Notes: a model not told the origin generated them from the letters alone. A stretch of DNA of 64,000 nucleotides from Sulfitobacter sp. SK012 (GCF_003352085.1 NZ_CP025804.1:2356001-2420000), one strand, 5' to 3'; counted from the first letter of the stretch, positions 8,559 through 17,772 are shown. A program made the numbers and translations.

Positions 8559-9313
8559 TACGCCACCTCTGCCAGAATATCGGCATAGCCGTTGTTTTCG
8601 ACTTCAAGCGCCAGCTCAGGTCCGCCGGTTTTGATAATCCGACCGTCTGCCATGATGTGAACCACATCCGGTTTGATGTGATCGAGCAAACGCTGGTAAT
8701 GCGTGATCACCAAAAACCCGCGGCCTTCGTTACGCAGCGCGTTCACGCCTTCGGCCACCAGTTTCATCGCATCAACATCAAGGCCGGAATCCGTCTCGTC
8801 CAAAATGCACATTTTTGGCTCAAGCATTGCCATTTGCAGGATTTCATTGCGCTTTTTCTCACCACCCGAGAAGCCAACGTTGACAGGGCGTTTCAACATA
8901 TCCGCGTCAATCTTGAGCTCTTTGGCACGAGCGCGCACGATTTTGAGAAATTCTGCCGCCGACATCTCATCTTCGCCGCGCGCTTTGCGTTGGGCGTTCA
9001 CGGCGGTGCGCAAGAATGTCATGTTGCCCACACCGGGGATTTCAACAGGATACTGAAATGCCAAAAACAGGCCCGAAGCGGCGCGTTCTTCTGGATCCAT
9101 ATCAAGCAAGTCGACGCCTTCGAGAGTTGCGGATCCGTCCGTAACCTCATAGCCGCCCTTACCCGAAAGGACGTAGGACAATGTCGATTTACCAGAGCCG
9201 TTTGGCCCCATAATCGCGTGAACGCTGCCAGCTTTGATCTCCAGGTCGACACCTTTGAGGATCTGCTTGTCTTCTTCTTCAAGTTGGACCTTTAGGCCTT
9301 TGATGCTCAGCAT
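8558..9313 (-). CDS. sufC: SufC, ATPase subunit of the SUF system
   Basis: This 251-residue ABC-type ATPase has Walker A GPNGSGKST (36-44), the signature FSGGEKKR and Walker B MCILDETDSGLDVDA with the SufC-specific continuation, then the H-loop ITHYQRLLDHI. SufC drives conformational change of the SufB-SufD scaffold. It begins after a 73 bp gap from the pyruvyl-transferase-like gene, the only gap in this half of the operon long enough to hold a secondary promoter. The ribosome site reads CAGGAGCATTCC before the ATG. Confidence 0.97.
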   Translation of the reverse strand: MLSIKGLKVQLEEEDKQILKGVDLEIKAGSVHAIMGPNGSGKSTLSYVLSGKGGYEVTDGSATLEGVDLLDMDPEERAASGLFLAFQYPVEIPGVGNMTFLRTAVNAQRKARGEDEMSAAEFLKIVRARAKELKIDADMLKRPVNVGFSGGEKKRNEILQMAMLEPKMCILDETDSGLDVDAMKLVAEGVNALRNEGRGFLVITHYQRLLDHIKPDVVHIMADGRIIKTGGPELALEVENNGYADILAEVA

Positions 9314-9386
9314 GGAATGCTCCTGGATTTGACGGTTGCGCCGCAGTGGCAGAATTTAAGTTGGATGAACAGAGGGATACATTTGG

Positions 9387-10172
9387 TCATGCGGCCCTCA
9401 GATGAGATGGGAAACTTGCGCAAAGAGCTGCGCGGCAACGGGCGATCCCGTCGGCATAGGTGATGGCGGATGATTTCGGGGCCTTGGGGACGTCAGGCAG
9501 CCCCATAGGTGCCGCCATATCACTGCGCCCAACGGATGCAGCGTAGTCATGATATTTGAGCCGAGACTGGCCCTTTGGTGTAATCCAGGTGTTCGCCACG
9601 CCGTAGGCATCCGCAACGATCAGACCATGCAACGAAGACGCAAAGACATGCGCACAGCCCGCGATCTGTTGACAGACCGATGCGGCGTCTCCTTGAGGGT
9701 CGATCAGCGCATAAGCTGGATCAGAGGCGACGAATGCCAGCAGTTCTGGATCATCCACCAGCGTATGATGCGGCACAATGCCGATGCGATCCGTGCGGGT
9801 TCCGTCAAAGGGCAATGCTTGGTCGATCAACAGCCCCGCGTCGCCGAATTGCGTGTGTTCCAACCCCAAGAGCGCGGCTGTAATCGGACCGCGCACAAGT
9901 GCGATATCGATGTGATCCAGAAATCCGCGAGAATTCACGGCATGCAACAAACCAGTACCCCAAACAGACAGGCGCGCACCCTCACGTGGCTCCACAAAGG
10001 CACGTCGGACAACTTGCAAGAGCGACCCGATGGCAAACAGCTCTGCGCGCTTGGGGCCGGCGTGCTTTACGGCACGGCCAGACATATGGCTCACGATCAA
10101 CGGATTGATCGCGTCCCCGAAATTCGGGACAGCCTTCCACCAATGGAGGCGCAGAGGTGCCGTATCAGCCAT
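9387..10172 (-). CDS. Polysaccharide pyruvyl transferase-like protein embedded in the suf operon
   Basis: This 261-residue protein has the polysaccharide pyruvyl transferase pattern. The N-terminus contains LHWWKAVPNFGDAINPLIV, a glycan-modifying enzyme hallmark with NFGD. The middle has LVRGPITAALLG and a C-terminal HVFASSLHGLIVADAYGVAN donor-site-like motif. Such enzymes add pyruvate ketals to surface sugars. It sits between sufB plus a small membrane gene and sufC, in the same direction, separated by 70 and 73 bp. It has no evident link to cluster assembly, so it looks like an insertion into the operon or a gene sharing its control. Acceptor unknown. Confidence 0.75.
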   Translation of the reverse strand: MADTAPLRLHWWKAVPNFGDAINPLIVSHMSGRAVKHAGPKRAELFAIGSLLQVVRRAFVEPREGARLSVWGTGLLHAVNSRGFLDHIDIALVRGPITAALLGLEHTQFGDAGLLIDQALPFDGTRTDRIGIVPHHTLVDDPELLAFVASDPAYALIDPQGDAASVCQQIAGCAHVFASSLHGLIVADAYGVANTWITPKGQSRLKYHDYAASVGRSDMAAPMGLPDVPKAPKSSAITYADGIARCRAALCASFPSHLRAA

Positions 10173-10242
10173 CAGCCCAACACCGCTCCGATTTGAACGC
10201 TCGAGCAGGTGCGAGAGGTGACCGCAAAGGCAACAGGCCGGG

Positions 10243-10428
10243 TCATTCCGATTTCCTTCGTATCAATTTGAACAGCAAGCCCACGACCAGATAGATCGCG
10301 CCGAAAACGAGGGACCCCATGATCACTTCGGGTATCCCGTCGCCCTCTTCCAATGAAAAGCGGAAGACATAGCTCAGGATGCCGTAGACCGTGGTGGCTA
10401 TTGCGACTTCCTTTGCCAGTTTCAACAT
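10243..10428 (-). CDS. Small membrane protein (61 aa) after sufB
   Basis: The frame starts at an ATG overlapping the sufB stop (TAATG at 10426-10430) and encodes 61 residues. Two hydrophobic segments are visible, VAIATTVYGILSYVFRF and VIMGSLVFGAIYLVVGLLF, and the end is basic (KLIRRKSE). A longer reading upstream would run antiparallel through sufB coding sequence and is rejected. The overlap with sufB implies coupled translation. No family is recognised. Confidence 0.6.
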   Translation of the reverse strand: MLKLAKEVAIATTVYGILSYVFRFSLEEGDGIPEVIMGSLVFGAIYLVVGLLFKLIRRKSE

Positions 10429-11948
10429 TAGCCCACAGATCCTTCGAGCGAGATCGCCACCAAAGCCTGTGCCTCCATCGCGAATTCCATCGGCAGTGCT
10501 TGCAGCACGTCCTTGCAGAACCCGTTTACAACAAGGGCAACGGCCTCTTCTTCGTCCATGCCGCGCGACCGGCAATAGAACAGCTGATCATCGTCGACCT
10601 TGGATGTGGTCGCTTCATGCTCAACCCGGCTCGAGTTATTTTTAACCTCGATATAGGGCACCGTGTGCGCCCCGCATTTATCGCCGATCAACAGACTGTC
10701 GCATTGCGTATAGTTGCGCGATTCCTTGGCCTTAGGGTGCATAGACACAAGGCCGCGGTAGGTGTTCTGAGCCTTGCCCGCCGAAATACCCTTTGAGACG
10801 ATGCGCGACTTGGTACGCTTTCCCAGATGGATCATTTTGGTGCCGGTGTCGGCCTGCTGCATGTTGTTGGCGATAGCGATGGAGTAAAATTCGCCTTGGC
10901 TGTCGTCGCCGCGCAGGATGCAGCTTGGGTATTTCCACGTAACAGCCGAGCCCGTTTCAACTTGGGTCCACATCACTTTGGCCCGGTCACCGCGGCAATC
11001 GGCGCGTTTGGTGACGAAGTTATAGATGCCACCCTTGCCGTTTTCATCGCCCGGATACCAGTTTTGTACGGTGGAGTATTTCACTTCCGCGTCTTCTTCG
11101 ATGATGATTTCGACCACGGCGGCGTGCAGCTGGCTTTCATCACGCTGAGGGGCTGTACAGCCCTCAAGGTAGCTCACGTAGCTGCCTTTGTCGGCGATGA
11201 TCAATGTGCGCTCGAACTGGCCGGTATTCTCCGCGTTAATGCGAAAATACGTCGACAATTCCATCGGGCAACGCACGCCTGGCGGCACGTAAACAAATGA
11301 TCCGTCCGAAAAGACAGCCGAGTTCAACGTTGCATAAAAATTATCCGACACAGGCACGACTGAGCCCAGGTATTTGCGGACCAATTCAGGATGTTCGCGG
11401 ATCGCCTCAGAGATCGAGCAAAAAATCACGCCAGCGGCCAAAAGCTCTTTTTGGAACGTCGTGCCCAAGGACACACTGTCAAAGACAGCATCTACAGCCA
11501 CTTTGCGCGGCGCATCGCTCATCTCTTCAGCACCTTCGACGCCAGCCAAAATGGCCTGCTCTTTCAAAGGGATACCCAGTTTGGCATAGGTGGCCAGCAG
11601 CTTGGGATCGACCTCATCCAGTGATTTCGGCTTGATGGCCATGCTTTTGGGGCGCGCATAGTAATACTGGTCCTGAAAATCGATCTCAGGGTAGTCAACC
11701 ATGGCCCAATCTGGCTCTTTCTTGGTCAACCAGCGGTCATACGCCTCAAGCCGCCAGTCGGTCATCCACTGCGGTTCTTCGTTTTTCTCAGAGATCAGGC
11801 GCACGATATCAGGGGTCAGGCCCTTGGGCGCATATTCCATCTCGATATCGGTGGACCAACCATGCTTGTAGGCACCGCCGACTTCGCGCACAGCATCCAC
11901 GGTTTCCTGGTCGACGCCGTCTTTTACAATCGTGTTGTCCAAGCTCAT
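10428..11948 (-). CDS. sufB: SufB, scaffold subunit of the SufBC2D complex
   Basis: This 506-residue protein is full length for SufB, the subunit on which clusters form. Conserved blocks are [61 protein letters not shown], and the C-terminal [43 protein letters not shown]. The conserved Cys of TQCDSLLIG is proposed to accept sulfur from SufC/SufE-type donors. It follows the IscS-type desulfurase by 22 bp with an AGGAC-like ribosome site. It belongs to the operon that starts with the Rrf2-family regulator. Confidence 0.97.
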   Translation of the reverse strand: MSLDNTIVKDGVDQETVDAVREVGGAYKHGWSTDIEMEYAPKGLTPDIVRLISEKNEEPQWMTDWRLEAYDRWLTKKEPDWAMVDYPEIDFQDQYYYARPKSMAIKPKSLDEVDPKLLATYAKLGIPLKEQAILAGVEGAEEMSDAPRKVAVDAVFDSVSLGTTFQKELLAAGVIFCSISEAIREHPELVRKYLGSVVPVSDNFYATLNSAVFSDGSFVYVPPGVRCPMELSTYFRINAENTGQFERTLIIADKGSYVSYLEGCTAPQRDESQLHAAVVEIIIEEDAEVKYSTVQNWYPGDENGKGGIYNFVTKRADCRGDRAKVMWTQVETGSAVTWKYPSCILRGDDSQGEFYSIAIANNMQQADTGTKMIHLGKRTKSRIVSKGISAGKAQNTYRGLVSMHPKAKESRNYTQCDSLLIGDKCGAHTVPYIEVKNNSSRVEHEATTSKVDDDQLFYCRSRGMDEEEAVALVVNGFCKDVLQALPMEFAMEAQALVAISLEGSVG

Positions 11949-11970
11949 TGTCCTTCTCCCGGAACGCCCA

Positions 11971-13101
11971 TCAGGCCGCTCTCTTCTCGTGTTTCTTCAG
12001 TTGCGCGGTCCAAGTCTCGGTAAAGCGCATCACATCCTCAGGCGTCGTCTCAAGTCCCAATGAAACGCGGATCGCACTTGCGGCCTCATTCGCGTCATAT
12101 CCCATGGCAGTCAGTACCGAACTCGCCCGCAGTTTGCCCGACGAACAGGCCGACCCCGCGGAAATCGCAATTCCGGCAAGATCCATCTGCATCACTTGCG
12201 TCTCGCCCTTCCAGCCTGGTGTCATCAGGCAACTGGTGTTGGGCAGGCGGTCCGCATCTTTCCCTACCAAAATAGTCGTCTTTGCTGCATCCTCAAGGAC
12301 CTCTTCCAGTAAATCACGCAGGCGTGCAACCTCTTCCCAACGGCCATTCGCAACGTCACGCGCCGCTGCCTCAGCGGCTGCGCCAAAACCGGCGATCCCG
12401 ACGATGTTTTCAGTCCCAGATCGGCGGCCCATTTCCTGCCCGCCGCCCAGCAAGCGCGGCTTTACGTCGGTGCCGCCTTTGACGATCAGCGCCCCAATGC
12501 CCTTGGGCCCGCCCAACTTATGCGCAGAGGACAGAATGAAATCAGCGCCAGACTTGGCCATAGAAAATTGCGTTTTCCCAAGCGCCTGCACCGCATCGAC
12601 CAAGATCAAGACCGACCGTTTGAGCGCCCAAAGGGCTTGGGCATGCTTCATCGTGTCTTGCATCACACCCGTTTCGCTGTTGGCAGCTTGGATCGCGACG
12701 ACGTCATCGAAAATTCCGTCAGCGAAATCAGCACCGTGCGCGGTTCCCGTCAGCACACCATTGCCGTCAACATCCAACAGCCGTGTCAGATCAACGCCTT
12801 TTTTCTGGACCCAAGACAAGACCGCGTCATGTTCAATGCCAGCTGAAGACACAGTGGCAAACTCAGGGATTGCTAGGCTGGCTGCTTCGGTTGCACCGGA
12901 CGTAAACACTACGTCACCCGGATCGCACCCAACAAGCTCCGCCACTTGCATCCGCGCACGTTCCACCAACGCCTTGGCCGCGCGGCCCTCTGCATGGACG
13001 CTTGACGGGTTGCCCGCGACATCCATCGCCGACACCATCGCCGCGCGGGCTTCGGCACGCAGCGGTGTGGTCGCATTATGATCCAAATAGATGCGGCTCA
13101 T
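11971..13101 (-). CDS. IscS/NifS-type cysteine desulfurase
   Basis: This 376-residue class V PLP enzyme is of the IscS/NifS group. It starts [11 protein letters not shown] and carries [13 protein letters not shown] and the PLP Lys in [11 protein letters not shown] (Lys195). The catalytic Cys is in [10 protein letters not shown] (Cys319), on the longer mobile loop typical of IscS. The start overlaps the regulator stop by four bases. It probably feeds sulfur to SUF together with the SufS at the other end of the operon. Presence of both types in one transcript is common in alphaproteobacterial suf loci. Confidence 0.93.
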   Translation of the reverse strand: MSRIYLDHNATTPLRAEARAAMVSAMDVAGNPSSVHAEGRAAKALVERARMQVAELVGCDPGDVVFTSGATEAASLAIPEFATVSSAGIEHDAVLSWVQKKGVDLTRLLDVDGNGVLTGTAHGADFADGIFDDVVAIQAANSETGVMQDTMKHAQALWALKRSVLILVDAVQALGKTQFSMAKSGADFILSSAHKLGGPKGIGALIVKGGTDVKPRLLGGGQEMGRRSGTENIVGIAGFGAAAEAAARDVANGRWEEVARLRDLLEEVLEDAAKTTILVGKDADRLPNTSCLMTPGWKGETQVMQMDLAGIAISAGSACSSGKLRASSVLTAMGYDANEAASAIRVSLGLETTPEDVMRFTETWTAQLKKHEKRAA

Positions 13102-13556
13102 TCGTCCACCAAATCAAAAAGATGCGGCACAGCGGGACATGGCACCAACTCATTGTCGATGACGTCAGACAGTCGGGTTTGGTGCAAAAATACGTAAACG
13201 TTTGCACTCAAGCCTTCCCAAAGACGGTTGGTCAAAGACTGGGCACGACTACCCGATTGCCCGCCAGAGACCCCTGCCCCTTTGTGCATCGCATCTACGG
13301 TTTCATCGACGGCCGCCAAAATATCAACGACGCGGATCTGAGAGGTTGTGCGCGCCAACCGGTAACCGCCGCCGGGGCCACGTACGGACGACACCAATTC
13401 AGCGCGGCGTAGTTTGACAAAAAGTTGCTCGAGATACGGCAAGGAGATCGATTGACGCTCGGCTATTTCACCAAGCGAGACAAGATTACCTTTCGGTTGC
13501 AGCGCAATATCGGCCAAGGCAACCATCGCATAGCGTCCTTTTGTCGATAGCTTCAT
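13098..13556 (-). CDS. iscR: IscR-like Rrf2-family regulator with a single cysteine
   Basis: This 152-residue Rrf2 protein has the winged helix MKLSTKGRYAMVALADIA and SISLPYLEQLFVKLRRAELVSSVRGPGGGY. Classic IscR uses three clustered cysteines to hold a [2Fe-2S] cluster. Here only one cysteine exists (Cys140, in LVPCPAVPHL), as I recall from Rhodobacter IscR, which binds its cluster with other ligands. It is the first gene of the suf operon and is likely autoregulated through the palindrome upstream. The start has the expected MKLSTKGRY beginning. Confidence 0.9.
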   Translation of the reverse strand: MKLSTKGRYAMVALADIALQPKGNLVSLGEIAERQSISLPYLEQLFVKLRRAELVSSVRGPGGGYRLARTTSQIRVVDILAAVDETVDAMHKGAGVSGGQSGSRAQSLTNRLWEGLSANVYVFLHQTRLSDVIDNELVPCPAVPHLFDLVDE

Positions 13557-13666
13557 TGTGCTTATCCCCTATTACAGCCTGTCAGATGCCCGCATACGAT
13601 TGACGTGAGCGCATGAAATGCCTAAGTGCGGAGCCTGACTGTCGTGGCACAGCCGCGACTCCATTA

Positions 13667-13683
13667 ATTAGAACCGTTCTAAA
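13667..13683. promoter_or_regulatory. Iron-response palindrome (ICE / Iron-Rhodo-box-like)
   Basis: ATTAGAA-CCG-TTCTAAA lies between the divergent suf operon and the hydrolase gene. The inner TTAGAAC-C-GTTCTAA is perfectly symmetric. It matches the TTTAGAA-N3-TTCTAAA consensus of the Irr-type ICE motif except for the first base, and resembles the Iron-Rhodo-box assigned to IscR in Rhodobacter. It is about 110 bp from the iscR start, so it probably ties suf expression to iron status. Which protein binds is not shown by sequence. Confidence 0.75.
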
Positions 13684-13744
13684 GTGACTGAGCTAATTCG
13701 TCAAGAATAGCCCGGCCCTTAAGAGCCCACAGTAAGGGACGCCC

Positions 13745-14398
13745 ATGCCCGAGGTCATTTTTCCTGGACCCGAAGGCCGCCTCGAAGGCCGCTACCACCC
13801 TCAAAAAGAACGTGACGCACCCATTGCGATCATCCTACATCCGCACCCTCAGTTCGGCGGAACGATGAACCACAAGGTCGTCTACAACATGCACTACGCC
13901 TTTTATAATATGGGCTTTACTGTGCTGCGGTTTAACTTCCGCGGCGTGGGGCGCAGCCAAGGCGAATATGATCAAGGCATTGGTGAGCTGTCAGATGCAG
14001 CCTCCGCGCTGGATTATTTGCAGTCGATGAACAACAATTCCAAGCATTGCTGGGTTGCTGGTTTTTCCTTTGGTGCTTGGATTGGCATGCAACTTTTGAT
14101 GCGCCGGCCAGAGATCACGGGCTTTATCTCCGTATCACCGCCCGCGAATATGTATGACTTTTCGTTCCTCGCACCCTGCCCTGCGTCGGGTTTGATGATC
14201 AACGGGACTGCTGACCGTGTTGCACCACCTGCAGACACCGTGTCGTTGGTGAATAAATTGCACGAGCAAAAGGGTATTACGATCACCCACCAAGAGGTCG
14301 AAGGTGCCGGTCACTTCTTTGAAGGGCCGCACATGGATACGCTGATCGGTTCCACCACCGACTATGTGAAGCGCCGCCTGACCGAGACAACGCGCTAA
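13745..14398 (+). CDS. Alpha/beta hydrolase
   Basis: This 217-residue alpha/beta hydrolase starts with the family-typical MPEVIFPGPEGRLEGRY and carries HPHPQFGGTMNHKVV, the oxyanion region. The nucleophile elbow is GFSFGAW (Ser), the acid is in NGTADRV and the base in GAGHFFEG. Secreted signals are absent, so it is cytoplasmic. Its stop overlaps the next ATG (TAATG), placing it in an operon with a small protein and an HD hydrolase. It is divergent from the suf operon across the iron-type palindrome. Substrate unknown. Confidence 0.85.
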   Translation: MPEVIFPGPEGRLEGRYHPQKERDAPIAIILHPHPQFGGTMNHKVVYNMHYAFYNMGFTVLRFNFRGVGRSQGEYDQGIGELSDAASALDYLQSMNNNSKHCWVAGFSFGAWIGMQLLMRRPEITGFISVSPPANMYDFSFLAPCPASGLMINGTADRVAPPADTVSLVNKLHEQKGITITHQEVEGAGHFFEGPHMDTLIGSTTDYVKRRLTETTR

Positions 14399-14634
14399 TG
14401 GCTGATGATGCAGTCATTTCAATGGCCAACAAGCTGGCCGAGGAATGCTTAGCCGTGCAAGCGGAAACTGGCGAAGACCGCTTGTTTATGGAAGTGGGCG
14501 ATGTGCTTGGCACGTCGTCCCAGACCCTCGAAGAAGCATTCCTGACAGCGATCCGGACACGTATGGCTGAGCTAAAAGGCCGTGCGTTTTTGTCCCAAAA
14601 GCTCAAGGCGCACCGCGCGACCAAGGGCGTATGA
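14398..14634 (+). CDS. Small conserved-looking hypothetical protein (78 aa)
   Basis: The 78-residue protein is helix-rich and soluble, with MANKLAEECLAVQAETG and LEEAFLTAIRTRMAELKGRAFLSQKLKAH. It overlaps the hydrolase stop by one base (TAATG) and the next HD gene by four bases (ATGA), which strongly supports it being a real gene. No domain is recognised. The operon position suggests it acts with the HD-domain hydrolase. Confidence 0.72.
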   Translation: MADDAVISMANKLAEECLAVQAETGEDRLFMEVGDVLGTSSQTLEEAFLTAIRTRMAELKGRAFLSQKLKAHRATKGV

Positions 14635-15218
14635 GAGAACGGCTTGACCGTCAGATCGCGTTTCTAAACGAGGCCGACAAGCTAAAATCTGTCACCCGTG
14701 CTACGGAGCTTTGCGATAACTCCCGGTATGAAAATTCCGCTGAACACAGCTGGCACTTAACGCTTTATGCGTTGGTGCTTGCTGATCAGGCCGGTCCTGG
14801 TGTTGAGATTGACCGCGTAATCAAAATGCTGATCTTGCATGATCTGGTCGAGATCGACGCCGGTGATAATCCAATCTTTGGCGACGTTGATGTGGCCGCG
14901 GTGCAAGCCCAAGAGAAAGTTGCCGCAGATCGAATTTTTGGAATTCTCCCCAACGACTTGCGAGACGATCTTCGTGTAATTTGGGAAGAGTTTGAGGCGG
15001 CCGCGACCCCCACTGCCCAGTTCGCAAAATCGCTCGACCGTTTTCAACCGCCAATGCAGAACCTGCAATCAGGGGGCGGCAGTTGGGTCGACTATGACGT
15101 CACAGAAAAGATGATCGCGGACCGTGTGGGCAGCAAGATCGCCATCGGCGCACCAACCCTTTGGGACTACGCCAAAGGCAAGATTACCGCGTTCTTTGAA
15201 GCGCGGGCGAAAACCTAA
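14631..15218 (+). CDS. HD-domain phosphohydrolase (YfbR/5'-nucleotidase-like)
   Basis: This 195-residue HD-superfamily protein has conserved metal-binding residues: RYENSAEHSWHLTLYA supplies the first His, and ILHDLVEIDAGDNPIFGD supplies the HD pair and following acidic residues. KSLDRFQPPMQNLQS follows, with the last Asp. The layout matches HD_3 proteins related to the YfbR 5'-deoxynucleotidase. It likely removes phosphate from a nucleotide in the cytoplasm, which is inference from the family. It ends the three-gene hydrolase operon. Confidence 0.82.
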   Translation: MRERLDRQIAFLNEADKLKSVTRATELCDNSRYENSAEHSWHLTLYALVLADQAGPGVEIDRVIKMLILHDLVEIDAGDNPIFGDVDVAAVQAQEKVAADRIFGILPNDLRDDLRVIWEEFEAAATPTAQFAKSLDRFQPPMQNLQSGGGSWVDYDVTEKMIADRVGSKIAIGAPTLWDYAKGKITAFFEARAKT

Positions 15219-15349
15219 AACGCAGCGTTGAAAATTTGTTTCCCTTGGACACGCAGGGTTCAATTTCAGACCGAACGGCGAGAGCAATGAAATAAATTTG
15301 CGTTCACGCCAGCCTCTCTGTGCCCCCAAAACCAAAGAAATGAAAATGA

Positions 15350-15371
15350 ACGGTATGCTATTGTATACCGT
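15350..15371. promoter_or_regulatory. Inverted repeat upstream of icd
   Basis: ACGGTAT-N8-ATACCGT is a perfect 7-base inverted repeat about 65 bp upstream of the icd start. It could be an operator or part of the promoter region. A pyrimidine stretch (TCTTTCCC) follows it, so a weak terminator for the upstream operon is the alternative. Confidence 0.35.
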
Positions 15372-15436
15372 CTTTCCCTTTGTGTTCGAATGGGGTAAAT
15401 GCGCTCGCAATGCCAATCCACGCAAAGGAATGCCTC

Positions 15437-16651
15437 ATGTCAAAGATTAAGGTAGAAAACCCCATCGTCGAGCTCGACGGTGATGAAATGACCCGCATCA
15501 TCTGGGAGTTCATCAAGAAAAAGCTGATCCTGCCGTATCTCGACGTCGATTTGAAGTACTACGATCTGGGCATTCAAGCGCGTGATGACACGGATGACCA
15601 AATCACCATTGATTCCGCGCATGCCATCAAGAAATACGGCGTTGGTGTCAAATGCGCGACCATCACACCTGATGAAGCACGCGTTGAAGAATTTGGCCTC
15701 AAGAAAATGTGGCGGTCCCCCAACGGGACAATCCGCAACATTCTGGGCGGCGTTATCTTCCGCCAACCGATCATTTGTAAGAACGTACCGCGCCTTGTGC
15801 CTGGCTGGACCAAGCCAATTGTTGTGGGACGTCACGCTTTTGGCGACCAATACCGCGCCACCGATTTCAAATTCCCCGGTGCGGGCAAGTTGACGATCAA
15901 ATTTGTTGGTGAAGACGGCACCGAGATCGAACATGAAGTGTTTGACGCGCCTGATTCCGGTGTGGTTATGGCCATGTACAACCTCGACAAATCGATCATC
16001 GATTTTGCACGCGCGTCCATGAACTATGGCCTTAACAAAGGTTGGCCGGTATATCTGTCGACCAAGAACACGATCCTCAAGCAATATGACGGCCGTTTCC
16101 TTGAACTATTCCAGCACATCTACGAGACTGAATTTGCAGACAAATTCAAAGAAGCTGGTATTACATATGAGCACCGCCTGATCGACGACATGGTCGCTTG
16201 TGCGATGAAATGGAACGGCGGGTACGTTTGGGCTTGTAAGAACTACGATGGCGATGTGCAGTCCGATACCGTTGCGCAGGGCTTTGGGTCGCTTGGCCTG
16301 ATGACATCCGTTCTGATGACGCCTGATGGGCAAACAGTTGAAGCCGAAGCGGCGCACGGCACAGTGACGCGTCACTACCGCCAGCACCAAAAGGGCGAAG
16401 AAACATCGACGAACTCCATCGCATCGATCTATGCGTGGACCGGTGGTCTTAAGCACCGTGGCAAGCTCGATGACAACACGGCGTTGATCAACTTTGCTGA
16501 AACCTTGGAGAAGGTTGTTGTTGATACGGTTGAAGCCGGCGACATGACCAAGGATCTAGCACTGTTGGTAGGCCCCGATCAAAAATGGCTGACCACGATG
16601 GGTTTCCTCGAAAAGGTCGACCAGAACCTTGGCAATGCGCTCAAGGGCTGA
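15437..16651 (+). CDS. icd: NADP-dependent isocitrate dehydrogenase
   Basis: This 404-residue protein is of the eukaryote-like NADP-IDH type common in alphaproteobacteria, starting [23 protein letters not shown]. Substrate and metal residues lie in [25 protein letters not shown] and [17 protein letters not shown], with the coenzyme region [11 protein letters not shown]. The ATG at 15437 is preceded by AAAGGAATGCCTC. An in-frame start at 15380 adds 19 atypical residues and is rejected. It catalyses isocitrate to 2-oxoglutarate in the TCA cycle. The gene is monocistronic, with a strong terminator just after it. Confidence 0.97.
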   Translation: MSKIKVENPIVELDGDEMTRIIWEFIKKKLILPYLDVDLKYYDLGIQARDDTDDQITIDSAHAIKKYGVGVKCATITPDEARVEEFGLKKMWRSPNGTIRNILGGVIFRQPIICKNVPRLVPGWTKPIVVGRHAFGDQYRATDFKFPGAGKLTIKFVGEDGTEIEHEVFDAPDSGVVMAMYNLDKSIIDFARASMNYGLNKGWPVYLSTKNTILKQYDGRFLELFQHIYETEFADKFKEAGITYEHRLIDDMVACAMKWNGGYVWACKNYDGDVQSDTVAQGFGSLGLMTSVLMTPDGQTVEAEAAHGTVTRHYRQHQKGEETSTNSIASIYAWTGGLKHRGKLDDNTALINFAETLEKVVVDTVEAGDMTKDLALLVGPDQKWLTTMGFLEKVDQNLGNALKG

Positions 16652-16672
16652 TCCCGTTGCAACAGACAAACG

Positions 16673-16701
16673 AAAGGCCGCCCCATGAGGCGGCCTTTTT
16701 T
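16673..16701 (+). terminator. Rho-independent terminator of icd
   Basis: AAAGGCCGCC pairs fully with GGCGGCCTTT (10 bp) around the 6-base loop CCATGA, followed by a run of T. It lies 22 bp after the icd stop. Confidence 0.93.
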
Positions 16702-16705
16702 ATGT

Positions 16706-16728
16706 GCGGCGCGTTAGTAACGCACCGC
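16706..16728. repeat. Second near-perfect palindrome behind icd
   Basis: GCGG-C-GCGTTA-G-TAACGC-A-CCGC has 10 paired bases per side and one mismatched pair, with a single central base. It lies between the icd terminator and the 3' end of the convergent amidotransferase gene. It lacks a T-run in either direction, so it is not a canonical terminator. It may be a REP-like element or cruciform. Confidence 0.5.
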
Positions 16729-16767
16729 GTTGCCGGCTAAACTTAAATTAGCCAATAGGATGCACCC

Positions 16768-17562
16768 TTAGGCGGCTAGTTTTGATTGCATGGGCAGAAA
16801 CGGCTCCACCCGGCAGGTGTCTTTGGTAAACGTGCAAAAGCTCCCCTTCGGCACTTCGGTCCAATTTCCAAGTGCTGTGTCGTAGGGCTCAGACACCACC
16901 GCCCATCCCTGCCAATCCTCGTTCCACTGATAAAACAACGACGGCGCGAGGGCATCGGAGGCATAACGTACAGCATAGAGCGTTTCGCCCCGGGTAAAGG
17001 CCGCTGCGATGCGCATATGCGGTCCGGTGCCGTTCTCGCGCGACAGCGTTTCAAGCGCAGCCACGGCGGCGGTCATTGCGCTTTGTGGGTCGTCATCCAA
17101 CCCCAACCCAGCTGCGATCAAAAACAAGACCTCGCTGTCTGTGGCACCTTTTCGATGTGGATAAAGCGCGTCGGAAATCAACGCTTCGGCCTTGCGCCTG
17201 ATCTGATCAAAGCCGCCAATCTGCCCGTTATGCATGAAAGACCAACGCCCTTGTACAAACGGATGGCAGTTGTTGCGGCTGGTCGCTGTCCCGGTGGAGG
17301 CGCGCACATGCGCCAAGAACAAACCTGCGCTCACCTGGTCGGCCAGCGCCTGTAAATTCGGGTCTGACCACGCAGGATGCACATCGCGGTATTGCCCCGG
17401 CTCAGGCTTTTGGTCGTACCATGCCAGCCCAAAGCCGTCGGCGTTGATGGCCGTTTTGCACTTGGATGCTTCGCGAGACTGGTGGATCAAAGAATGCGCA
17501 GGATCAGTCAGTATTTGGCTCAAAAACAGCGGCTTACCATGCCACGCGGCCCAGCGGCACAT
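16768..17562 (-). CDS. Class II glutamine amidotransferase (YafJ-like)
   Basis: This 264-residue Ntn-type glutamine amidotransferase has its nucleophile at Cys2 (MCRWAAWHGKP). Glutaminase-site residues are in HVRASTGTATSRNNCHPF and the conserved MHNGQIGGF. It is a stand-alone glutaminase domain related to YafJ and EgtC, with no synthase domain attached. No histidine-betaine partner gene is nearby, so an ergothioneine role cannot be supported. It is transcribed together with the small DUF6356 gene upstream (3 bp gap). Confidence 0.87.
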   Translation of the reverse strand: MCRWAAWHGKPLFLSQILTDPAHSLIHQSREASKCKTAINADGFGLAWYDQKPEPGQYRDVHPAWSDPNLQALADQVSAGLFLAHVRASTGTATSRNNCHPFVQGRWSFMHNGQIGGFDQIRRKAEALISDALYPHRKGATDSEVLFLIAAGLGLDDDPQSAMTAAVAALETLSRENGTGPHMRIAAAFTRGETLYAVRYASDALAPSLFYQWNEDWQGWAVVSEPYDTALGNWTEVPKGSFCTFTKDTCRVEPFLPMQSKLAA

Positions 17563-17565
17563 AGG

Positions 17566-17772
17566 TCAGTGGCCACGGTTATGGGTGCGCTCATAGAGCC
17601 GTGCGATGATGCCACTGGCGGTTTTCTCAAACAGGCACGGGATCACAGCATGGATCAGTGCTGCGAATGCGGCTGCAAACAGCAGGCCTGCAAATTTCAG
17701 CGCAAAGGCCATATGCTCCAGAAAAGTTTCTTCAACTTGTGCGGGGTGGTCAAGAAAGATGCGCGAGATCAT
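17566..17772 (-). CDS. DUF6356 small membrane protein
   Basis: The 68-residue protein starts MISRIFLDHPAQVEETFLEHMAFALKF and has one long hydrophobic segment (AGLLFAAAFAALIHAVIPCLF). This matches the DUF6356 family of small alphaproteobacterial membrane proteins as I recall them. It is just upstream of the amidotransferase gene on the same strand. The function is not known. Confidence 0.75.
   Translation of the reverse strand: MISRIFLDHPAQVEETFLEHMAFALKFAGLLFAAAFAALIHAVIPCLFEKTASGIIARLYERTHNRGH

Noticed and set aside
11948-13081. Long plus-strand frame of 377 codons
   Set aside because: It is exactly antisense to the IscS-type desulfurase with well-conserved motifs, and has Ser/Ala-rich shadow composition.
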